Shown here one piece after another: positions 16,355-24,797 of a DNA stretch of 36,825 nt. Within the stretch, counting starts at the first letter, position 1, and each line of letters begins with the position of its first letter. This stretch comes from RGIG1995 sp045645205 (GTDB taxonomy: Bacteria > Bacillota > Clostridia > Oscillospirales > CAG-272), in assembly GCA_045645205.1 (NCBI GenBank), contig JAZRIJ010000050.1, positions 1 through 36,825 on the forward strand. The letters run 5' to 3'. The notes below the pieces were generated by a model. The model worked only from the letters and a program-made list of their open reading frames with translations. It was not told the origin of the DNA and searched no databases. The position numbers were made by a program, and so were the translations under genes.

Positions 16355-17713
16355 TTAATTCTTCAAACTATGTATAGGAGCAGGTACTCGTCCACCGCGA
16401 TTTATAAACACAGCAGGTGAGTTGGTGTTTACGTGCATTACAGGCGCTTCGCCGAGCAGCCCGCCGAACACAACGCTGTCCCCTTCTTTCTTTCCGTATG
16501 CGGGAATTACTCTTACAGCAGTTGTCTTTGTGTTTGCAACACCAATAGATATTTCATCAGCAATAATACCGCAAATAACCTCTTCAGGTGTATCACCCGG
16601 AATTGCTATCATATCAAGACCAACCGAGCAAACAGCAGTCATAGCTTCCAGCTTTTCAAGAGTCAATGCACCTGTAGCTGCCGCGCTTATCATACCCGCA
16701 TCCTCTGATACGGGTATAAATGCCCCCGACAAACCGCCTACATGAGACGAAGCCATAACTCCACCCTTCTTTACTGCGTCATTAAGCATAGCCAGTGCTG
16801 CTGTCGTACCGTGAGCACCGCATTTTTCAAGTCCCATTCCCTCAAGAATGTATGCAACGGAGTCGCCTACAGCAGGAGTAGGAGCAAGGGAAAGGTCAAC
16901 TATACCAAAAGGTACACCAAGTCTTGATGATGCCTCATAAGCAACCAACTGGCCTACTCTTGTAATTTTAAATGCCGTCTTTTTTATAACCTCTGCAAGT
17001 TCATCTATTCTGCAATTTCCTGCGCGCTTTATAGCACTTGCGACAACACCTGGACCCGATACACCGACATTGATAATTTTTTCATTTTCACCCACGCCGT
17101 GAAATGCACCCGCCATAAAGGGATTATCCTGCGGAACATTTGCAAATACTACAAACTTTGCGCATCCTATCGAATCTCTGTCTCTTGTAAGATATGCCGC
17201 CTGTTTAATAATGTGTCCCATCTTTGCAAGGGCATCCATGTTGATACCGGCCTTGGTAGATGCAACATTTACTGATGAGCAAACAAGGTTCGTTTCAGCC
17301 AAAGCCTGCGGGATAGCTTCAATAAGGTTTGCAGCCCCTACAGTCATGCCCTTTTCAACCAAAGCACCAAATCCACCTATAAAGTTTATACCGAGAGTCT
17401 GCGCCGCCCTGTCAAGAGTGTGCGCTATTCTAACGTAACCGTCAGGACTTATGCCTCCGCCGATAAGCGAAATAGGTGTAAGGGAAACACGCTTGTTAAT
17501 GATCGGTATACCATACTGCTTCTCGATCATTTCACACTCAGAAACAAGCTTCTCTGCAGATTTTGTTATCTTGTCATAGATCTTGTCATTAAGTCTGTTC
17601 TCATCATCGCTTACACAGTCAAAAAGCGAGATACCCATAGTTACCGTACGAATATCAAGATTTTCGTCCCGTATCATATTTATAGTTTCTTGTATATCGT
17701 GAATATTAAGCAT
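16355..17713 (-). CDS. PFL family protein (UPF0210/DUF711)
   Basis: This 452-residue protein is full length for the UPF0210 (PFL, DUF711) family, related in fold to formate acetyltransferase-type barrels but of unproven function. Recognisable blocks are the start MLNIHDIQETINMIRDENLD, the glycine-rich SLIGGGIS and FIGGFGALVEKG, SVNVASTKAGINMDA, and the C-terminal GLLGEAPVMHVN. GGGGGA stands six bases before ATG. It is the second gene of a two-gene operon, 11 bases behind an ACT-domain gene; the same pairing is common across Firmicutes, which suggests that the ACT protein regulates or partners it, perhaps in response to an amino acid. Confidence 0.93.
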   Translation of the reverse strand: MLNIHDIQETINMIRDENLDIRTVTMGISLFDCVSDDENRLNDKIYDKITKSAEKLVSECEMIEKQYGIPIINKRVSLTPISLIGGGISPDGYVRIAHTLDRAAQTLGINFIGGFGALVEKGMTVGAANLIEAIPQALAETNLVCSSVNVASTKAGINMDALAKMGHIIKQAAYLTRDRDSIGCAKFVVFANVPQDNPFMAGAFHGVGENEKIINVGVSGPGVVASAIKRAGNCRIDELAEVIKKTAFKITRVGQLVAYEASSRLGVPFGIVDLSLAPTPAVGDSVAYILEGMGLEKCGAHGTTAALAMLNDAVKKGGVMASSHVGGLSGAFIPVSEDAGMISAAATGALTLEKLEAMTAVCSVGLDMIAIPGDTPEEVICGIIADEISIGVANTKTTAVRVIPAYGKKEGDSVVFGGLLGEAPVMHVNTNSPAVFINRGGRVPAPIHSLKN

Positions 17714-17724
17714 ATTATCCCCCG

Positions 17725-17994
17725 TCAGATTCTGTGCATAGAATTAAAGATATCTTCGTGCATTGTATGTATCTCAAGATTATTCTGCTTGCCCATCTCG
17801 GACATTATATCAACAAAATCATTAAAAGGTACGCTTATATTATCAATATCAACCAGCATGATCATAACAAAATAATTCTGAAGAATCGTCTGCGATACGT
17901 CAGCAATATTTACATTATATTCAGCGCAAATGTTTGATGTCTTTGCAACAATACCAATATTGTCCTTTCCTGTTACACTTATTACAGCCTGCAT
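17725..17994 (-). CDS. ACT domain protein (UPF0237)
   Basis: The 89-residue protein is a single ACT domain of the UPF0237 type, a small amino-acid or ligand-binding regulatory fold: QAVISVTGKDNIGIVAKTSN, then YNVNIADVSQTIL and FVMIMLVDID. ATG 17994 has GGAGG eight bases upstream; the longer frame to 18027 would place the site inside the gene. It leads the operon with the PFL gene and has its own promoter. What it binds is not known. Confidence 0.92.
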   Translation of the reverse strand: MQAVISVTGKDNIGIVAKTSNICAEYNVNIADVSQTILQNYFVMIMLVDIDNISVPFNDFVDIMSEMGKQNNLEIHTMHEDIFNSMHRI

Positions 17995-18042
17995 AATTTT
18001 TCCTCCGTTTTCATTGCTAAAATACATTTTCTGTTACTCTTT

Positions 18043-18071
18043 AGAATAACACATTTATAAAATATTGTCAA
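18043..18071 (-). promoter_or_regulatory. Promoter of the ACT-PFL operon
   Basis: On the minus strand TTGACA (18071-18066) and TATTCT (18048-18043) are 17 bases apart, 49 bases before the ACT start. The span 18072-18270 contains no gene that I can support; it holds an AAACCT-A-AGGTTT palindrome (18141-18153) and TATTCG/CGAATA arms (18191-18196, 18208-18213). Confidence 0.72.
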
Positions 18072-18270
18072 CTAAAATAGCGGTATTATTTATACAATAA
18101 GTATATAATCGTAAAACAAACCACAGTTTTAACACAATGAAAACCTAAGGTTTGTTTTCGTTAAGCGTTTTGTTATATCCCTAAAAAAACTATTCGCATG
18201 TATTATACGAATAAATTTTTGCTTTTTAGAATAGAATTTACCAAAAATCAAAAAACAGGGGTATAATATT

Positions 18271-18810
18271 ATGATCAAAAAAATTGCAGTTTCAATAATT
18301 ATTCTTATTACAGTCTTATTAATAGGATGCACTCAAACAACTCCCCCCTTTCTGGAATATCAATCGAAAAAATTTGAAGCAGACGCAACCCTTGAAATTA
18401 ATTCCGAAAAGTATTCGGTTAATATAACAAAAAACGATAATGACAATTTTATATTGACCTTTACCGCTCCCGATACCATAAGCGGTGTATGTATAGAAAA
18501 AAACAAAGACGGATTATTTTTCTCAACAGGTAATGTACATATTCCCCTGAAAGACGGCTCAAACATTACAGCCGAAACCTTAAATTTGTTTTCCTTATCC
18601 AAGAACGAGCTTATTTCTACCCAGCCGGAAATGCTTAACGGAGTGAAGGTAAATATAGCAGAGTTTTCCTGTCCATTTGGAAGCGTAAAGCTTTATATAT
18701 CAACCGAAACCTCCTTGCCTGTCCTCATTAAAGCCAATATAAATGGAAACGATGTTGTTATGTCATTTTCAAAATTTGAAGTATTTGACACAACAGAAAC
18801 AAATAAATAA
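18271..18810 (+). CDS. Small lipoprotein, possibly LolA/GerS-like fold
   Basis: This 179-residue protein has a lipoprotein signal with a clean lipobox (LLIGC, Cys20). The mature part is beta-rich: FEADATLEINSEKYSVNITK, then FILTFTAPDTISGV, then alternating strands up to PVLIKANINGNDVVMSFSKF. The arrangement of strands with TFTAPDTISG resembles LolA-like carriers such as clostridial GerS, but the similarity is weak and I would not name it. Only GGGG is present at about seven bases before ATG. It is a single gene, with a weak terminator after it. It should sit on the outer leaflet of the cell membrane. Confidence 0.65.
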   Translation: MIKKIAVSIIILITVLLIGCTQTTPPFLEYQSKKFEADATLEINSEKYSVNITKNDNDNFILTFTAPDTISGVCIEKNKDGLFFSTGNVHIPLKDGSNITAETLNLFSLSKNELISTQPEMLNGVKVNIAEFSCPFGSVKLYISTETSLPVLIKANINGNDVVMSFSKFEVFDTTETNK

Positions 18811-18821
18811 TAAAACTATAA

Positions 18822-18853
18822 GGATGCTCATTTTGGGCATCCCGTTTTCTTGC
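18822..18853 (+). terminator. Weak terminator after the lipoprotein gene
   Basis: GGATGC (18822-18827) pairs with GCATCC (18837-18842), followed by CGTTTTCTT. The stem is short but is placed 11 bases after the stop codon. Confidence 0.55.
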
Positions 18854-18920
18854 TTAATATAATTAAGAAATATATCATATTATTTTATTAGTTAATGCAT
18901 AGATATTTGTTGTGAAGGTA

Positions 18921-18974
18921 TTGACAATTGTTGTATTTGGTGATAATCTACTATAAAAGTAAGCATATGCTAAC
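18921..18974 (+). promoter_or_regulatory. Promoter with downstream palindromic operator
   Basis: TTGACA (18921-18926) and TAATCT (18944-18949) are 17 bases apart. Near the expected start point lies GTAAGCATATGCTAAC (18959-18974), a palindrome apart from one A-A pair. Its position suits a repressor. Because the gene encodes an iron-associated protein, an iron or metal repressor (DtxR or Fur type) is the likely binder, but that is inference. Confidence 0.6.
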
Positions 18975-19038
18975 TGAGTAAACAATAACAGCCTAAAAAA
19001 GTTATGATAAAATATATTAAGAAAAAAAGGTAAGATTT

Positions 19039-19230
19039 ATGGATTTTGTTATACTTGCAATAATCGGAGTTGCTATTGGATTGGCAATAGGTTATATTAT
19101 AAAAGCCAAAAAAAGCGGAAAAAAATGTATTGGTTGTCCGGACAATGGTTCATGCTGTTCGTGCAATTTCAACAGCTCGGGTGGTTGCTCCTGCGACTGT
19201 TTGAAAAACAAAACAGAATCCAACAAATAA
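19039..19230 (+). CDS. FeoB-associated Cys-rich membrane protein
   Basis: The 63-residue protein has one N-terminal membrane helix (about 2-21, VILAIIGVAIGLAIGYII), a basic stretch and then eight cysteines (30, 33, 39, 40, 42, 50, 52, 54). This matches the FeoB-associated Cys-rich family, small proteins usually encoded at the end of feoAB ferrous iron uptake operons and probably helping iron transfer at the inner face of the membrane. Here no feoA or feoB is nearby; it is a lone gene with its own promoter and operator. AGGTAAG lies about eight bases before ATG. Cysteine content could also serve another metal. Confidence 0.8.
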   Translation: MDFVILAIIGVAIGLAIGYIIKAKKSGKKCIGCPDNGSCCSCNFNSSGGCSCDCLKNKTESNK

Positions 19231-19301
19231 CAGAAATTAAATTCGTTATCCTTTTATAAGTTATATAAAAATAAAGCCTTGTTTAGAGATTGCGTTTTTT
19301 A

Positions 19302-22130
19302 TTATTTCAATACTTTTTTTAGGTATATGCCCGTATATGATTTTTCGTTTTGCGCAACTTCTTCGGGAGTACCGCTGGCAACAATCTCGCCACCCTTGTC
19401 TCCACCCTCGGGACCAAGGTCAATTATATGATCGGCAACCTTGATAACATCGAGGTTATGCTCAATAACTATAACCGTATTGCCCTCATCAACAAGCCTG
19501 TTCAATATGGTTATAAGCCTGTCAACATCAGCTGTATGAAGTCCCGTAGTAGGCTCATCAAGTATATACACCGTTTTACCGGTACTTCGCTTTGAAAGCT
19601 CGGTAGCAAGCTTAACTCTCTGCGCCTCACCACCCGAAAGGGTGGTTGATGACTGCCCTATCTTGATATACCCAAGTCCAACATCAAACAAAACCTGAAG
19701 CTTGTTCTTTATTTTTGGTATTCCCTGGAAAAATTCAAGCCCCTCTTCAACCGTCATATCAAGAACATCAAAAATGTTCTTGTTTTTATACTTAACCTCA
19801 AGCGTGTCCCTGTTATATCTCTTTCCTCGGCACACGTCGCAGGTAACATAAACATCGGGAAGAAAATGCATTTCTATCTTCTTGACACCATCGCCCTCGC
19901 AGGCTTCGCACCGTCCGCCTTTAAGGTTGAAAGAAAAACGTCCTGCGCCGTATCCTCTCTGCTTTGCATCGGGAGTCTTTGCAAAAAGCTCTCGTATATC
20001 TCCGAAAAGCCCCGTATATGTTGCAGGATTTGAACGCGGAGTTCTGCCTATGGGACTTTGGTCGATTGCAATAACCTTGTCAAGGTGCTCTATTCCCTCT
20101 ATCTTTTTATACTTGCCCGGATAGGTATATGCCCTGTTAAGCTCACGCGCAAGAACCTGATACAAGATACCGTTTACAAGAGAAGATTTACCCGAACCTG
20201 AAACACCTGTTACGCAATTCAGCACACCGAGAGGAAATTTAACGTCAATATTTTTTAGGTTATGTTCACTTGCGCCCTTAACAGTAATGCATTTTCCGCT
20301 TCCTTTTCTTCTTGCCGCGGGAACTGCAATCTTTTTTCTGCCCGAGAGATATTCGCCGGTTATAGATTTTTCATTTTTCATTATCTCTTCGGGTGTACCT
20401 TGAGCAACAATCATACCGCCGTGTATGCCCGCCCCCGGTCCTATATCAACTATATAATCGGATTCAAGCATTGTTTCCTCATCATGCTCAACTACAATAA
20501 GGCTGTTGCCAGTATCACGAAAACGCTTCAATGTATTAATAAGCTTGTGATTATCTCTTTGGTGCAGACCGATACTTGGCTCATCAAGCACATACATAAC
20601 TCCCATCAAAGACGAGCCGATCTGTGTCGCAAGTCTTATTCTTTGCGCTTCTCCGCCCGAAAGAGTTCCTGCTTTCCGGGTCAGTGTAAGATATTCAAGA
20701 CCTACGTTTTCGAGAAATCCTAAACGCGATTTAATTTCTTTTACTATCTCGCGGGCAATATTATATTCCATATCTGTAAATGTCAGTCCGTTTACAAATT
20801 TCAATGCCTTTGATACAGACATAGAACAAAATTCATGTATATTCTTACCGCCGACAGTTACAGCAAGTGATTCGGGTTTAAGTCTCTTACCGTTACACTT
20901 GGGGCAGGCGGTATTTTCAATAAACTGCTCATAATATTCCGAACCCGTCATATCGTATCTCTGCTGTATCATTTTCAGCAGGCCTTCAAACTTTACCGTA
21001 TTCCATCTTGCAACGCCGCCAAAAGATCTTCTTACCTCATATACCTGATTATCACCGTAAACAAGAACATCAAATGCGTTTTTTGAGTAGTCCTTTATAG
21101 GCATATCCATAGTAAAGCCGTATTTTTCACCCACTGCTTCAAATAAAGGACCGTTCCAAGACTCTTCTTCAAGTGTCTTGAAACCATTACACATAATAGC
21201 TCCGCCCCGAAGCGACAGTGTTCTGTCAGGAATAAGTTTGTCTATAGACATACTTCTCATTTCACCAAGTCCCGCACATTCATCGCATGCGCCTGCAGGA
21301 TTGTTGAACGAAAACATAGGCGGCGCCATTTCACCCATGCTGATATTATGCTCATCGCAAGCATAGTTAGTTGAATAGGTAAAGTCCTCATCCTTCTTGC
21401 CATCTATGCCAAGCACGGTTATAACAAGATTACCATCCGCAAGTTCAAGGGCGTTTTCCACCGAGTCACTCAGCCTTGTGCGGATATCCTTACGCATAAC
21501 AAGACGGTCGATAACTATATCAATATTATGCTTAATGTTTTTTTCAAGTTTTATAGGTTCGCCGAGATCATAGGTGTACCCGTCTACTCTTACACGGACA
21601 TATCCGTTTTTACGCGCGGAATCAAGCACTTTTTCGTGCATACCCTTTTTTGCTCTTACGACCGGAGCAAGTACCATAAATCTCGTTCCCTGCTCAAAGC
21701 TCATTATGTTGTCAAGAATTTGATCTACTGTCTGCTGTCTTATTTCTTTTCCGCATACAGGACAGTGAGGAACACCTACTCTTGCGTAAAGCAAACGCAG
21801 ATAGTCATATATCTCCGTAACAGTTCCAACAGTTGAACGAGGATTTTTTGATGTTGTTTTCTGATCTATGGATATGGAGGGTGACAATCCCTCGATAGAA
21901 TCAATATCCGGCTTGTCCAGTTGTCCTAAAAACATACGCGCGTATGACGACAGCGACTCGACAAAACGCCTGTGCCCCTCTGCGTATATCGTATCAAAGG
22001 CAAGAGATGACTTGCCCGACCCCGACAATCCGGTAAATACTACAAATTTGTCCCTCGGAATTGTAAGATCTATATTTTTTAGGTTGTTTACCCTAACACC
22101 TTTTACGGTTAATTTTCTTTCTTCAGCCAT
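19302..22130 (-). CDS. uvrA: UvrABC system protein A (excinuclease subunit)
   Basis: The 942-residue protein is a full-length UvrA, the damage-sensing dimeric ATPase of nucleotide excision repair. Two ABC modules are present: the first with GLSGSGKSS (34-42), LSGGEAQRIRLATQ and VLDEPSIGLH, the second with GVSGSGKSSLV, LSGGEAQRVKLATE and ILDEPTTGLH. Zinc-binding pairs include CPVCGK, CDECAG and, in the C-terminal module, CEAC...CDVC around HFLPDVYVTCD, the zinc hairpin. It lies 26 bases after uvrB in the same direction and is surely in the same transcript. AAGGA is 17 bases upstream of ATG, so the initiation site is weak. I see no terminator hairpin after it. Confidence 0.97.
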   Translation of the reverse strand: MAEERKLTVKGVRVNNLKNIDLTIPRDKFVVFTGLSGSGKSSLAFDTIYAEGHRRFVESLSSYARMFLGQLDKPDIDSIEGLSPSISIDQKTTSKNPRSTVGTVTEIYDYLRLLYARVGVPHCPVCGKEIRQQTVDQILDNIMSFEQGTRFMVLAPVVRAKKGMHEKVLDSARKNGYVRVRVDGYTYDLGEPIKLEKNIKHNIDIVIDRLVMRKDIRTRLSDSVENALELADGNLVITVLGIDGKKDEDFTYSTNYACDEHNISMGEMAPPMFSFNNPAGACDECAGLGEMRSMSIDKLIPDRTLSLRGGAIMCNGFKTLEEESWNGPLFEAVGEKYGFTMDMPIKDYSKNAFDVLVYGDNQVYEVRRSFGGVARWNTVKFEGLLKMIQQRYDMTGSEYYEQFIENTACPKCNGKRLKPESLAVTVGGKNIHEFCSMSVSKALKFVNGLTFTDMEYNIAREIVKEIKSRLGFLENVGLEYLTLTRKAGTLSGGEAQRIRLATQIGSSLMGVMYVLDEPSIGLHQRDNHKLINTLKRFRDTGNSLIVVEHDEETMLESDYIVDIGPGAGIHGGMIVAQGTPEEIMKNEKSITGEYLSGRKKIAVPAARRKGSGKCITVKGASEHNLKNIDVKFPLGVLNCVTGVSGSGKSSLVNGILYQVLARELNRAYTYPGKYKKIEGIEHLDKVIAIDQSPIGRTPRSNPATYTGLFGDIRELFAKTPDAKQRGYGAGRFSFNLKGGRCEACEGDGVKKIEMHFLPDVYVTCDVCRGKRYNRDTLEVKYKNKNIFDVLDMTVEEGLEFFQGIPKIKNKLQVLFDVGLGYIKIGQSSTTLSGGEAQRVKLATELSKRSTGKTVYILDEPTTGLHTADVDRLITILNRLVDEGNTVIVIEHNLDVIKVADHIIDLGPEGGDKGGEIVASGTPEEVAQNEKSYTGIYLKKVLK

Positions 22131-22156
22131 TTTTTATCAGTCTGCAAATCCTTTCC

Positions 22157-24145
22157 TTATTTATTGACCGTGTTATTTTTTTCTTTTTGCATACCTGTAA
22201 TAAGATCACGCAAATACGCCGCGCGCTCAAAGTCAAGCCGTTTTGCGCAGTCCTTCATTTCTCTGGTCAGTTCTTCTATAGCCTTTTCGTAATCTTTCTT
22301 GGGTATCTTTTTCTTCTTAGGTTTACCGTCTTCGTCATCCTTCATGCCTATGTCAATAACATCAAGCACCTTTTTCTTGATAGTTTTTGGTACTATTCCG
22401 TATTTTTCGTTGTAAGCTATCTGTACCTTTCTTCTCTTTTCAGTTTCGTCAATTGCAGCACGCATTGAACGTGTAATTTCATCGGCATACATAATAACCT
22501 TACCGTTTGCATTACGCGCTGCCCTACCTATTGTTTGGATAAGAGATGTCTCGGAACGCAAAAAACCTTCTTTGTCGGCATCAAGTATGGCAACCAATGA
22601 TACCTCCGGAATATCAAGTCCTTCTCTAAGCAGGTTTATTCCCACAAGCACATCAAATACACCCATACGCAGATCGCGGACAATCTCCATTCGCTCAATA
22701 GTCTCAACGTTGTGGTGAATGTATTTAACTTTAATTTTGTTTGCAGATAAGTATTCGGTCAAGTCCTCCGCCATTTTCTTTGTGAGGGTGGTAACAAGTA
22801 CCCTTTCGCCCTTTTCAGCTCTTTCTCTTATCTCACCCATAAGGTCATCAACCTGCTCTTTTATGGGTCTTACCTCAACCGACGGATCAACAAGGCCTGT
22901 CGGTCTGATAAGCTGTTCAACTATATTTTCAGAACGCTCTCTCTCGTAGTCGGCAGGTGTTGCAGAAACGTATATGACCTTGTCAAGCTTTCTCTCAAAC
23001 TCGTCAAAGAACAAGGGTCTGTTGTCAAATGCCGAGGGCAGTCTAAACCCGAAATCAACAAGATTCTGCTTTCGCGCCCTGTCCCCCCCGCTCATACCTC
23101 TTACCTGAGGCAGGGTTACGTGGGATTCATCAACAAACAAAAGATAGTCTTTTGGGAAATAGTCAAGCAAGGTATACGGTGTACTGCCCGGTTCTCTGCC
23201 AGACAGTACTCTCGAATAGTTTTCGACACCGTGACAAAATCCTATTTCACGAAGCATCTCAAGGTCATAACGGGTACGTTCTTCTATTCTCTGCGCCTCG
23301 ATCAGCTTCCCCTCCGCCCGGAAGTAAGCTCCCCTTTCGATCATTTCTTCCTCGATCTGTCCCAATGCCGCCTCTCTTTTTTCGGGAGTCATAGCGTAGT
23401 GGGAAGCCGGGAATATTGATACGTAGCTGAGTCTGCGCAAAAGCTCGCCCGTTACAACGTTTATTTCGGATATGCGGTCAATTTCATCGTCGAAAAACTC
23501 AACACGGATTGCCTTATCGCTTGAAGATGACGGGAATATTTCAAGAACATCACCGCGTACGCGAAACTTGTTTCTCACAAAATTAATATCGTTTCGGTCA
23601 TAGTTCATTTCAATAAGAGCCGATATGACCTTGTTTCTGTCAGCAAGCATGCCGGGACGAAGACCAAGCACCATTTTCTGATATTCGGAAGGGTCTCCGA
23701 GAGAATAAATGCAGGATACGCTTGAAACAATGATAACGTCATTCCGCTCAAAAAGTGAAGATGTTGCGCTATGGCGGAGCTTGTCTATCTCATCATTGAC
23801 AAGGGCGTCTTTTTCTATATATAAATCTCTGCCAGGAATGTAAGCCTCGGGTTTGTAATAGTCATAATAAGATACAAAAAATTCGACGGCGTTCTCGGGA
23901 AAAAGCTCGCGGAACTCCGAACAAAGCTGTGCCGCAAGAGTCTTGTTGTGCGCCAAAACAAGTGTAGGCTTGTTTACCTTTGCGATAATATTCGCCATGG
24001 TAAAGGTTTTACCCGAACCCGTAACGCCAAGCAAAGTCTGTCTTTTCATACCCGATTTTATGCCTGATACAAGCTTGTCTATAGCCTCAGGCTGACCGCC
24101 CGTCGGCTTGTATGAAGAAACAAGCTTAAATTTGTTATCAATCAT
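22157..24145 (-). CDS. uvrB: UvrABC system protein B (helicase-like subunit)
   Basis: This 662-residue protein is UvrB, which takes damaged DNA from UvrA, verifies the lesion and recruits UvrC. Features are Walker A GVTGSGKT (40-47), the beta-hairpin region YYDYYKPEAYIPGRDLYIEK that clamps DNA, DESH-type and SATPA helicase motifs, QTIGRAARN (motif VI) and a C-terminal UVR domain (KRLDFERAAYLRDLI) that contacts UvrC. ATG 24145 follows GGGAGG by eight to nine bases; the open frame runs on to 24310 but without family similarity. No GAAC-N4-GTTC LexA-type box is visible upstream. uvrC is not in the window. Confidence 0.97.
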   Translation of the reverse strand: MIDNKFKLVSSYKPTGGQPEAIDKLVSGIKSGMKRQTLLGVTGSGKTFTMANIIAKVNKPTLVLAHNKTLAAQLCSEFRELFPENAVEFFVSYYDYYKPEAYIPGRDLYIEKDALVNDEIDKLRHSATSSLFERNDVIIVSSVSCIYSLGDPSEYQKMVLGLRPGMLADRNKVISALIEMNYDRNDINFVRNKFRVRGDVLEIFPSSSSDKAIRVEFFDDEIDRISEINVVTGELLRRLSYVSIFPASHYAMTPEKREAALGQIEEEMIERGAYFRAEGKLIEAQRIEERTRYDLEMLREIGFCHGVENYSRVLSGREPGSTPYTLLDYFPKDYLLFVDESHVTLPQVRGMSGGDRARKQNLVDFGFRLPSAFDNRPLFFDEFERKLDKVIYVSATPADYERERSENIVEQLIRPTGLVDPSVEVRPIKEQVDDLMGEIRERAEKGERVLVTTLTKKMAEDLTEYLSANKIKVKYIHHNVETIERMEIVRDLRMGVFDVLVGINLLREGLDIPEVSLVAILDADKEGFLRSETSLIQTIGRAARNANGKVIMYADEITRSMRAAIDETEKRRKVQIAYNEKYGIVPKTIKKKVLDVIDIGMKDDEDGKPKKKKIPKKDYEKAIEELTREMKDCAKRLDFERAAYLRDLITGMQKEKNNTVNK

Positions 24146-24244
24146 CTGCACAACCTCCCTTTTTCTTACGTTTTCACAACATTGTATATTATGTTTTTTT
24201 GAATTTCTCCCCATACTGCGAAAAATATTTATTATATACGGTTT

Positions 24245-24273
24245 ATTATAGCACAAACAATTTTTAATGTAAA
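24245..24273 (-). promoter_or_regulatory. uvrB promoter
   Basis: On the minus strand TTTACA (24273-24268) and TATAAT (24250-24245) are 17 bases apart, leaving a leader of about 95 bases before ATG 24145. Confidence 0.72.
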
Positions 24274-24402
24274 GTGGAATATAAATGAAGTAAAATAAGT
24301 TTTGTTGCAAAACAAAAAATGCTCTCTCATATTAAGAAATGACATTTTTTGTGTTAATTTGTGTACAGCAATCAGAAAAAATATATTTTTCATTTTTATT
24401 AT

Positions 24403-24442
24403 ATCTGTATTACAGATATTTGTCAATATCTTTATTACAGAT
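24403..24442 (+). promoter_or_regulatory. Twin operators of the XRE regulator
   Basis: ATCTGTATTACAGAT (24403-24417) is a perfect palindrome around a central T. A second copy with one change, ATCTTTATTACAGAT, lies at 24428-24442, with start points 25 bases apart. TTGTCA (24420-24425) between them is a possible -35 box. Position just before the small XRE gene points to autorepression. Confidence 0.7.
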
Positions 24443-24470
24443 AATGCATAATAATAACGAGGTGATTATT

Positions 24471-24686
24471 ATGCAGTTTAAAAATTTACGCGCAATTAGA
24501 GAAGACCGTGATATAAAACAAAAAGATATTGCAAAAGTTCTTAATGTCTCCCAAAATACTTATTCACAATATGAAACAGGTGTTATTGCCCTCACCACCG
24601 AAATATTGATAAAGCTTTCAAATTATTACGGTGTAAGCATAGACTATCTGCTTGACAGAACAGATAACCCCGAAATAAACAAGTAA
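24471..24686 (+). CDS. Small XRE family regulator
   Basis: The 71-residue protein is a stand-alone Cro/CI-type helix-turn-helix: NLRAIREDRDIKQKDIAKVL, then NVSQNTYSQYETG as recognition helix and NYYGVSIDYLLDRTD as the closing helices. It has no ligand or protease domain. ATG 24471 follows CGAGGTG by seven bases. It is a single gene ended by a terminator and preceded by two near-identical palindromes. It is divergent from uvrBA; the operators are 130 bases from the uvrB promoter, so co-control of repair genes is possible but not shown. Confidence 0.88.
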   Translation: MQFKNLRAIREDRDIKQKDIAKVLNVSQNTYSQYETGVIALTTEILIKLSNYYGVSIDYLLDRTDNPEINK

Positions 24687-24728
24687 CTTTTAGTTTAAGG
24701 ATTGACAACTGCTATTATAGATAACCCA

Positions 24729-24777
24729 AAAAAGATTGATCCGACTTAAAATAATCAAGTCAGATCAATCTTTTTAT
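24729..24777. terminator. Bidirectional terminator
   Basis: AAAGATTGATC (24731-24741) pairs with GATCAATCTTT (24763-24773), with inner GACTT/AAGTC, and is followed by TTATACT on plus and by TTGGGTTATC on minus. It serves the XRE gene and probably the convergent phosphoribosyltransferase-like gene. Confidence 0.78.
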
Positions 24778-24797
24778 ACTTCATCAAAAAAGCGATC

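Noticed and set aside
18141..18153. AAACCTAAGGTTT as the same operator as TTCAACCTTAGGTTGAA at 35732
   Set aside because: Only a nine-base palindromic core is shared (as its reverse complement), and the outer bases differ; chance cannot be excluded.
18129..18332. 67-codon minus-strand frame
   Set aside because: It overlaps the start of the plus-strand lipoprotein and has no ribosome binding site.
20262..20723. Long plus-strand frame opposite uvrA
   Set aside because: It is a shadow of the uvrA coding sequence in another frame, as are the other long frames opposite uvrA, uvrB and the nad genes.
24146..24300. LexA (SOS) box before uvrB
   Set aside because: No GAAC-N4-GTTC or close variant found by eye in the leader or promoter.
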